This document shows, in pieces, positions 1 to 6,017 of a stretch of 15,471 bases of DNA (positions are counted from its first letter, which is position 1; each line of letters begins with the position of its first letter). Made by a program: the position numbers and the translations under genes. The DNA is from DAOMFM01 sp035429825 (GTDB lineage Bacteria; Acidobacteriota; Blastocatellia; UBA7656; JADIYM01). The notes below the pieces were generated by a model. It had not been told where the DNA came from. It made no database searches and was given only the letters and a program-made list of their open reading frames with translations. The stretch lies in contig JBGAKX010000105.1 in assembly GCA_044224215.1 (NCBI GenBank), forward strand, positions 1 to 15,471, in the 5' to 3' direction.

Positions 1-1918
1 CTGGAAGGTCGATGAAGCTCGCGTGCCCGGGTGCATGCCAGACGCGCTGCGTCGCCTTCTTGTAGTCCTCGGGCTTGGCCCAGAAGATGTTTGGCACGAA
101 CGTCTGCGGATTCCGGTCGTACAGCGGGAACCAGCTGGACTGGATCTGGACCATCACGCGATGGCCCGGCAGAAAGACGTGGTTTGCCGTCGGCAACGCG
201 AACTTGTAGAGCAGCGGTTCGTTCGGTATGAGGGCCTTTGGCGTCTCGAGACTCTCACGGTAACGGCCCCGGAAGATGTCCGCCGAGATCATCAGCTGGA
301 ACCCTCCCATGCCTGGTTGCGCCGCGACCTCGTCGGGATAGAGGTCGATCACCTTCACGACCCAGTCCGAATCGGTACCGCTCGTGGATGCGACGAGATT
401 CGCGATGGGCTGACCGCTGATCTTGAGCGGCGATGTCAGAACGTCCGAAACGAACACGGCGACATCCGTCCTGCCGGACGCCTCGCGCTGATCGTCGACG
501 AGCCATCGCGACCAACTCGACGTATCGATCGGCCGGGCCCGGAACGGGACCGGCTTTGCGGGATCCGAAATGTACTCGTCGTACGTGGCGTCGGACGCCG
601 ACGGCGCGTCGAAGTTGAGCTTCAGGCCGGCCTTCAGGTAGAGCGGAGTCGACTTTGGTGCGCATCCGCTCGGGCACCCTGCGGGCCACGAAGGCAGTCG
701 ATGCCATGCGTTGGTACCGGTCTCGAACGCCGTCACGGGCGGGATGTCAGCCTTTGGCGCGCCGTCCTTCAGGTACTGATCGAGGAACGGCCTGAGTACG
801 TTTCGGCGGAACCACAACGCGGTGTCCATGTCGAATTTGATCGTGCCGAGCATGCTGCCGTCGTGAATCTCCTGTCCGTGATGCCAGGGGCCCATGACCA
901 AGAACACCTTGTCGTTGCCCGTGTCCTTTGGCTTGATGGCCTTGTAGACGGCGATGGCGCCGTAGATGTCCTCCTGATCCCACAGGCTGTGGACCAGCAT
1001 GACCGGAACATTCAATGGTTGTGCGGCAAGAAGTTTGTCGACGGCCTGCTGCTGCCAGAACGCGTCGTAGCTCGGGTGCTCGAGCAGCTTGCGCCAGAAG
1101 CCGATCTGTTCGAGACCATGCTGGCGCCCGAGCTCGCCCGCAGAGCCCGCCGCAAGGAACATGTCATAGTCGTCGTGGTAGCCGGTCCACCACTTTTCGT
1201 CGTTCTTGCGCGTCGCCTGCTGCTCGTAGATGTACGGCATGCCCTGCTCGCGAAACGCGCCGTTGTGGAACCAGTCGTCGCCCATCCACCCGTCGACCAT
1301 CGGATTCATCGGCACCGAGACCTTCAGCGCAGGATGCGGGTTGACGAGCGCCATCAGCGGCAGGAATCCGTCGTACGAGATTCCGAGAATTCCGACCTTG
1401 CCGTTCGTCTCGGGAACGTTCTTCACCAGCCAGTCGATCGTGTCGTAGGTGTCGGTCGCATGATCGACCGGCGTGGGGTTGAGCGGTCCGCGCAACGGGC
1501 GGTTCATCACGTAGTCGCCCTCGGAGCCGTACTTCCCGCGGATGTCCTGCACGACGCGGATGTATCCGCCCTCGACGATCACGTCGGTGGCGTTGTCGTA
1601 GCCCTGGAGGTTCGGTCCGAGGTGCGTGCTCGGCGTGTGCGTCGTGAGGTCGGAGGCGTTGTAGGGCGTTCGCGTGAGGAGGATCGGCGCGCCCTTTGCG
1701 CCCTTGGGAACGAGGATGACGGTGTGCAGCTTCACGCCGTCGCGCATGGGGATCATCACTTCGCGGCGCGTGAAGTCGAAGCCGGTCTGGACGGGTTCGA
1801 ACGTTGCGGGCGTCTCGCTCGGGAGGTCCGGGTATTGAGGAGATTGTTGAGCGGCTACAGGGACAACCGGCAGAAGTGCGAGCGTTGCAAGCGCGACGAG
1901 ACGATCGATGTGCTTCAC
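1..1918 (-). CDS. Exported CocE/NonD-type serine hydrolase, probable alpha-amino acid ester hydrolase (3' end cut by window edge)
   Basis: This minus-strand frame reads from a GTG at 1918 through 639 codons to the window edge with no stop. The N-terminus (MKHIDRLVALATLALLPVVP, then VAAQQS) is a signal peptide, so the enzyme is probably periplasmic. The nucleophile lies in GISYDG (Ser181, with Tyr182 as likely oxyanion residue), the catalytic acid in LWDQED (Asp314), and the His in GPWHHG (His346). The Ser-Asp and Asp-His spacings of 133 and 32 residues equal those I recall for alpha-amino acid ester hydrolases (Ser174/Asp307/His339 in the Xanthomonas citri enzyme). That enzyme's amino-group-binding carboxylates map onto Asp215, Glu316 and Asp317. 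The family hydrolyses or transfers alpha-amino acyl esters and amides, including beta-lactams, but peptides or other esters could be the real substrate here. Family members are about 620-670 residues, so only a few residues should be missing. The gene is downstream of glgP, separated by a repeat element. Confidence 0.85.
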   Translation of the reverse strand, partial: MKHIDRLVALATLALLPVVPVAAQQSPQYPDLPSETPATFEPVQTGFDFTRREVMIPMRDGVKLHTVILVPKGAKGAPILLTRTPYNASDLTTHTPSTHLGPNLQGYDNATDVIVEGGYIRVVQDIRGKYGSEGDYVMNRPLRGPLNPTPVDHATDTYDTIDWLVKNVPETNGKVGILGISYDGFLPLMALVNPHPALKVSVPMNPMVDGWMGDDWFHNGAFREQGMPYIYEQQATRKNDEKWWTGYHDDYDMFLAAGSAGELGRQHGLEQIGFWRKLLEHPSYDAFWQQQAVDKLLAAQPLNVPVMLVHSLWDQEDIYGAIAVYKAIKPKDTGNDKVFLVMGPWHHGQEIHDGSMLGTIKFDMDTALWFRRNVLRPFLDQYLKDGAPKADIPPVTAFETGTNAWHRLPSWPAGCPSGCAPKSTPLYLKAGLKLNFDAPSASDATYDEYISDPAKPVPFRARPIDTSSWSRWLVDDQREASGRTDVAVFVSDVLTSPLKISGQPIANLVASTSGTDSDWVVKVIDLYPDEVAAQPGMGGFQLMISADIFRGRYRESLETPKALIPNEPLLYKFALPTANHVFLPGHRVMVQIQSSWFPLYDRNPQTFVPNIFWAKPEDYKKATQRVWHAPGHASFIDLP

Positions 1919-1926
1919 GTGTGGAA

Positions 1927-1931
1927 CCTCC
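1927..1931 (-). promoter_or_regulatory. Ribosome binding site fixing the GTG start of the serine hydrolase
   Basis: A GGAGG sits 8 bases upstream of the GTG at 1916-1918 on the minus strand. This supports GTG as initiator, because the signal peptide begins exactly there and no ATG is placed better. Confidence 0.7.
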
Positions 1932-1949
1932 GGTGAGAGGAGATGAACG

Positions 1950-1980
1950 GCAGTGGGCGCGAGGGTATCACGCCCAGTGC
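1950..1980 (-). promoter_or_regulatory. Imperfect inverted repeat upstream of the serine hydrolase, possible operator
   Basis: GCAGTGGGCG (1950-1959) and CGCCCAGTGC (1971-1980) pair at 9 of 10 positions around an 11-base loop. Read on the minus strand, the loop region contains TGATACCCT, which fits the loose extended -10 pattern TGnTAnnnT and would give a leader of roughly 35-40 bases. No -35 hexamer is convincing. It could be an operator, an mRNA hairpin or chance. Confidence 0.25.
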
Positions 1981-1982
1981 AC

Positions 1983-2020
1983 GCCACCGAACCGATCGCG
2001 GTAGCGATCGGTTCGGTGGC
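1983..2020. repeat. Perfect 17-bp stem, 4-base loop hairpin beside REPIN copy 1
   Basis: GCCACCGAACCGATCGC (1983-1999) pairs without mismatch with 2004-2020 around the loop GGTA. There is no T-run on either side, so it is not a classical intrinsic terminator. Its core ACCGATCGC-loop-GCGATCGGT resembles the right-hand hairpin of the three 86-bp elements, so it may be a related single REP-like unit. It could also protect the 3' end of the glgP transcript. Confidence 0.7.
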
Positions 2021-2023
2021 AAC

Positions 2024-2109
2024 GCAGAACCGATCCCGTCAGGGATCGGGGTAAACGCTCGACACGGACACCGTCAGGCTCCCCCGATCGCTCGCGCGAT
2101 CGGCTCTGC
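2024..2109. repeat. REPIN-like 86-bp palindromic element, copy 1
   Basis: The left hairpin is CCGATCCC-GTCA-GGGATCGG. A 34-base spacer follows, then the right hairpin CCGATCGC-TCGC-GCGATCGG. The outer ends GCAGAACC and GGCTCTGC pair except at one base (A instead of G at 2029). The left end extends to AACGC. The element ends 6 bases from the glgP stop codon. Two further copies of exactly the same length occur at 8699 and 12525. Confidence 0.85.
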
Positions 2110-2115
2110 ATTCGA

Positions 2116-4632
2116 CTACGCCACCGGGCACCTCGTCGCGCCCCAGATGTCCGACGCGTACTCCGCGATCGTGCGGTCGCTCGAGAACTTGCCCGACCCC
2201 GCGACGTTCAGCACCGCCTTCCGGAACCACGCATCCGGATTCGCATACTCCGTGCCCAGTCGATCGCTCGCCTCCATGTATGCCTTCAAGTCGGCCAGGT
2301 GCATGTAGAAGTCGCCGCCCGTGAGCAGCGTCCTGCGGATCTCTTCGAACACGCCGGGTTCGTTCCGGCTGAAGTAGTCGTCAAAGATCATGTCGAGCGC
2401 GGCGCGCGTCTCCGCGTCGTTGTCGTAGTGCCACTGCGGTCGATACCAGTCTCGGCTGCCGGCAACCTGTTCGGCGGTGAGCCCGAACATGAAGAAATTC
2501 TCCTCGCCCGCCTCTTCGGCCATCTCGATCGTCGCTCCGTCACGCGTACCGATCGTCAACGCGCCGTTCATCATGAACTTCATGTTGCTGGTGCCGCTCG
2601 CCTCGTATCCCGCGGTCGAAATCTGGTTCGACACGTCGCTTGCCGGAATCAGCCGTTCGGCGAGTGTCACGCAATACTCGGGCAGAAAGACCACCTTCAG
2701 GCGACCGCGCACCGATTCGTCACCGTCGAGCGTGCCGGCGACGTTGTTGATCAGCTTGATGATCAGCTTGGCCAGCTTGTAGGCAGGCGCCGCCTTGCCG
2801 GCAAAGAAGAACGTTCGCGGCGCGATGTCGAGGTCGGGATTCCCGCGCAGCCGGTTGTACATCACGATGATCCGCAGCACGTTCAGCAACTGGCGCTTGT
2901 ACTCGTGTATCCGCTTCACCTGGCAGTCAAAGATGGTCTCGGGATCGACCGTCGGTCCGCCCGTCGCTGCAAGCCAGCGTGCAAATCCGGCCTTGGCTTC
3001 GTGTTTGGCGCTGCGGAACCGGTCGCGGAACGCCGCGTCTTCCGCGAGCGGCGTCAGGTCACGCAGACGGTTCAGGTCGCGAATCCATGAGTCGCCGATC
3101 GCCGACGTGATGACCCGCGAAAGCGGCGGATTCGCGAGCAGCAGCCAGCGCCGGGGCGTGACCCCGTTCGTCTTGTTGTTGAATCGCTCGGGGAACATCT
3201 CGGCGAGGTCCTTGACGGTGTTCGTCCGCAACAGGCGACTGTGAATCGCTGCGACACCGTTGGTGCTGTGCGAGCCGGCGATCGCGAGATTCGCCATGCG
3301 GATCTTCCGCTCGGCGCCCTCCTCCACGATGCTCACGCGCGCGACCCGATCCTCGTCGCCTGGGAACCGCTCGCGAGCGGCGGCGATCAGACGCCTGTTA
3401 ATCTCGAGAATGATCTCGAGATGGCGCGGGAACATCAGCTCGAACCACGCGAGCGGCCACTTCTCGAGCGCTTCGGGAAGCAGCGTGTGGTTGGTATATG
3501 CAAGCGTCTGCCCGGTCAGCTCCCACGCCTCGTCCCAACCGAGGTGCGCCTCGTCGAGCAGGATGCGCATCAACTCGGGGACCGCCATCGTCGGATGCGT
3601 GTCGTTGAGCTGGATGGCGACCTTTGCCGGAAGCGCGCTCCAACTGGCATTCGTCTTGCGGAACCGCCGGACGAGGTCCGCCAGCGAGCACGCCACCAGG
3701 AAGTGCTCCTGGACAAACCGCAGCGCCTTTCCCTGCGTCGTCGAGTCGTCCGGGTAGAGTACGCGCGTGACCGACTCAGCGGTCAGCGTCTGTGCGAGCG
3801 CACCGACGAAGTCGCCGGAACTGAACTCCTGAAAATCGAACGACTCGGCCGCCGACGCCGCCCACAACCTGAGCGTGTTGATGGTGCGGCCGCCGTAGCC
3901 AACCACCGGACGGTCGTATGGCACGCCGAGCAGCGACGAGGGCTTGCCCGGAACGGCGCGCAACGCTCCTCCCTGGATCTCGAACGAACAATTGAGCTTC
4001 ACCTCGACGGTCTCGTTCGGACGCTTGACCTCCCACGGATCCGGGCGGCGGAGCCAGCAGTCCGGCTGCTCTTGCTGCCAGCCGTCCTCGATCGACTGTC
4101 GGAAGATGCCGAACTCGTAGCGCAGACCGTACCCCATCGCCGGCAGCTCGAGCGTCGCCATCGAATCGAGAAAGCAGGCCGCGAGACGCCCGAGGCCGCC
4201 GTTGCCAAGGCCTGCATCGGGCTCCTCCTCGAGCAGACCGAGCCAGTCGATGTGCTTCTCCACGACGGCGCGCCCGGCAATCTCCTCGATGCACAGATTG
4301 GTGACGTTGTTCGCGAGCGACCGTCCGATGAGGAACTCCATGGACAGGTAGTAGACGCGCTTGGCGTTCTCGCGCTCGTAGGTCTTCTCGGTGCGGATCC
4401 ACCGTTGCGACAACACGTCCCGGACCGAGCGCGCGAACGCCTCGTAGTGTTCGCGCGCGTCCGCCGCGTCGAGCGCGACAATGTTGTCGAATGTGAGGTG
4501 CCGGTCGTAGAGCGCGACGTTCGCGCCGGTGAACTTCACGGGTCCGCAACCATACTGTTCGAGAAGTGCGGCGTTTGCCTCGGACGGCGACGCGGCGCTG
4601 GCGGTTTGTGCATCCTTTCGGGTTGTGTCCAT
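2116..4632 (-). CDS. glgP: Glycogen/starch/alpha-glucan phosphorylase
   Basis: The 838-residue protein is a full-length GT35 alpha-glucan phosphorylase. It cleaves terminal alpha-1,4 glucosyl units of glycogen or maltodextrin with phosphate, giving glucose 1-phosphate, in the cytoplasm with pyridoxal phosphate. Visible family blocks include VYYLSMEFLIGRSLANN near the N-terminus, DAGLGNGGLGRLAACFLDS, LNDTHPT, FNNKTNGVTPRRWL, VKRIHEYKRQLLN and GTSNMKFMMNGALTIGT. Lys685 in the last block is the expected PLP lysine (Lys680 in rabbit muscle enzyme). The ATG start has GAGGTA 6 bases upstream. The gene follows ackA by 73 bases on the same strand and probably belongs to the xfp-ackA-glgP operon, supplying sugar phosphate to the phosphoketolase route. 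Whether glycogen or maltodextrin is preferred cannot be read from the sequence. Confidence 0.97.
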   Translation of the reverse strand: MDTTRKDAQTASAASPSEANAALLEQYGCGPVKFTGANVALYDRHLTFDNIVALDAADAREHYEAFARSVRDVLSQRWIRTEKTYERENAKRVYYLSMEFLIGRSLANNVTNLCIEEIAGRAVVEKHIDWLGLLEEEPDAGLGNGGLGRLAACFLDSMATLELPAMGYGLRYEFGIFRQSIEDGWQQEQPDCWLRRPDPWEVKRPNETVEVKLNCSFEIQGGALRAVPGKPSSLLGVPYDRPVVGYGGRTINTLRLWAASAAESFDFQEFSSGDFVGALAQTLTAESVTRVLYPDDSTTQGKALRFVQEHFLVACSLADLVRRFRKTNASWSALPAKVAIQLNDTHPTMAVPELMRILLDEAHLGWDEAWELTGQTLAYTNHTLLPEALEKWPLAWFELMFPRHLEIILEINRRLIAAARERFPGDEDRVARVSIVEEGAERKIRMANLAIAGSHSTNGVAAIHSRLLRTNTVKDLAEMFPERFNNKTNGVTPRRWLLLANPPLSRVITSAIGDSWIRDLNRLRDLTPLAEDAAFRDRFRSAKHEAKAGFARWLAATGGPTVDPETIFDCQVKRIHEYKRQLLNVLRIIVMYNRLRGNPDLDIAPRTFFFAGKAAPAYKLAKLIIKLINNVAGTLDGDESVRGRLKVVFLPEYCVTLAERLIPASDVSNQISTAGYEASGTSNMKFMMNGALTIGTRDGATIEMAEEAGEENFFMFGLTAEQVAGSRDWYRPQWHYDNDAETRAALDMIFDDYFSRNEPGVFEEIRRTLLTGGDFYMHLADLKAYMEASDRLGTEYANPDAWFRKAVLNVAGSGKFSSDRTIAEYASDIWGATRCPVA

Positions 4633-4705
4633 CTTGCTACCTCATTCGCCGCTTCGCGCGACGTGGCGGACCGATCCCTCATGGTCGGATCCCGTGAATT
4701 GAATG

Positions 4706-5917
4706 TTATGTTGCCGACGCGTTGTTATCCGTTCCGCGCGCCGCGAGCACGCGCCGCGTGTGCAATGCGATCATCAACTCCTCGTCGGTCGGAACGACCC
4801 ACGCCGAGACGCGAGACGTTGCGCTGCTGATTCGAGGTCCGCCGAGATCGTTAGCGTCCTCGTCGAGTTCGAGCCCGAGCCACGCGGCTTCGCGGCACAC
4901 GAGTGCCCGAATCGGCGCCGAGTTCTCTCCAATGCCGGCCGTAAAGACGATTCCATCGAGACCGCCGAGCGCGGCGGCGAGCGAGCCGATCTCTCGTCCG
5001 ACCCGGTACACGAACAGCTCGACGGCCTCGGACGCGCGGGGGTTCGAGCTCGCAAGCAGCGTCCGCATGTCGCTCGAGATCCCGGAGACCCCGACCAGTC
5101 CGGAGCGCTGATAAAGCAGCTTCTCGAGCGCTCGCGCACCCATGCCGTGACGCTCGATCAGGTAGAGCAGCACGCCGGGATCGATGGCGCCCGACCGGGT
5201 GCCCATGGGCAGACCGTCTAGCGGCGTGAACCCCATGGTCGTTGCCACGCTTCGCCCCTTGCGCATCGCGCACATGCTTGCACCGTTTCCAAGGTGCAGC
5301 ACGATGGTCCTGCCCGAAGCGAGACCCGCGTCGACACCCGGAAGCACCGACGAGATGTACTCGTACGACAGCCCGTGAAAACCGTACCGGCGGACGCCCT
5401 GCTCGGTGTAGCGTTGAGGAATTGCGAAGAGCTGCGCGACGTGCGGCAGCGTGCGGTGAAACGCCGTGTCGAAGCATGCGACTTGCGGGAGATGCGAAGC
5501 GATCTTTGTCGTCGCCCGGATGGCGGCGATGCTGTGAGGCTGGTGAAGGGGAGCAAGCGGCACGAGCGCCTCGAGCTGCTCGAGCACGTCGTCGTCGATG
5601 AGCACGGGACCGACGAATCGTGTGCCCCCGTGAACGACGCGGTGGCCGACCGCGGAAATCTGATGAGGCGCGAGCACGCCGCTCCGACCCCACTCGACCA
5701 GGTGCTCGATCGCGCCAAGGTGTCCAAGGCTCGTCCCGTCGCCCCAGTCGCGCTCGCCGACGACCGCACCGGCACCGTCGCGAGCAGAGAATCTGGGATG
5801 TGTCTGCAGCGACTGGAACTGTCCGTCGAGCAACGGTGCCGGAGGCTCGCCATCGAGATAGACGGTGAATTTCAGGCTCGACGAACCCGCGTTGAGTATG
5901 AGCAGTGCGTCTCTCAC
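4706..5917 (-). CDS. ackA: Acetate kinase
   Basis: This 403-residue protein has the usual acetate kinase length. It interconverts acetyl phosphate + ADP and acetate + ATP in the cytoplasm. Key blocks are LNAGSSSLKF (residues 8-17), GHRVVHGG (Arg93), CFDTAFHRTLP (Asp150), YGFHGLS (His181), VLHLGNGAS, MGFTPLDGLPMGTRSG (Arg241), FTAGIGENS and PTDEELMIA (Glu380). These match the positions of Arg91, Asp148, His180, Arg241 and Glu384 in the Methanosarcina enzyme. The start is GTG, with AGGA just upstream. The phosphoketolase gene ends 100 bases upstream on the same strand, so this kinase most likely drains acetyl phosphate made by Xfp to recover ATP. No phosphotransacetylase gene is present in the window. 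Confidence 0.97.
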   Translation of the reverse strand: MRDALLILNAGSSSLKFTVYLDGEPPAPLLDGQFQSLQTHPRFSARDGAGAVVGERDWGDGTSLGHLGAIEHLVEWGRSGVLAPHQISAVGHRVVHGGTRFVGPVLIDDDVLEQLEALVPLAPLHQPHSIAAIRATTKIASHLPQVACFDTAFHRTLPHVAQLFAIPQRYTEQGVRRYGFHGLSYEYISSVLPGVDAGLASGRTIVLHLGNGASMCAMRKGRSVATTMGFTPLDGLPMGTRSGAIDPGVLLYLIERHGMGARALEKLLYQRSGLVGVSGISSDMRTLLASSNPRASEAVELFVYRVGREIGSLAAALGGLDGIVFTAGIGENSAPIRALVCREAAWLGLELDEDANDLGGPRISSATSRVSAWVVPTDEELMIALHTRRVLAARGTDNNASAT

Positions 5918-5964
5918 GGCGATCCTGTCTTCTGCGAGGCAATCACATGCGAGGGGCGTGGATC

Positions 5965-5996
5965 ACGGAGCGGCGCCACGACCTGCGCCGCTCCGT
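5965..5996 (-). other. GC-rich hairpin in the xfp-ackA intergenic gap
   Basis: ACGGAGCGGCGC (5965-5976) pairs perfectly with GCGCCGCTCCGT (5985-5996) around an 8-base loop, and GATC/GATC extends the stem past a one-base bulge. It lies between the xfp stop and the ackA start with no U-tract after it on the minus strand. I read it as an mRNA processing, stability or partial attenuation element that could set different xfp and ackA levels. A factor-assisted terminator is possible. Confidence 0.6.
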
Positions 5997-6017
5997 TGAT
6001 CGTGTCACGCCGTCCGG

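Noticed and set aside
23..1936. Long plus-strand open frame (637 codons) opposite the serine hydrolase
   Set aside because: Its translation is Arg/Val/Asp-rich with no recognisable domain, while the opposite strand encodes a clear family with signal peptide and catalytic residues. It is a GC-driven antisense shadow.
1983..2020. Classical intrinsic terminator for glgP
   Set aside because: The stem is strong but no run of Ts follows on either strand, so I call it a hairpin only.
3241..4830. Plus-strand open frame of 529 codons opposite glgP and running into the ackA 3' end
   Set aside because: It has low-complexity composition and no ribosome site, and spans the junction of two well-supported minus-strand genes.
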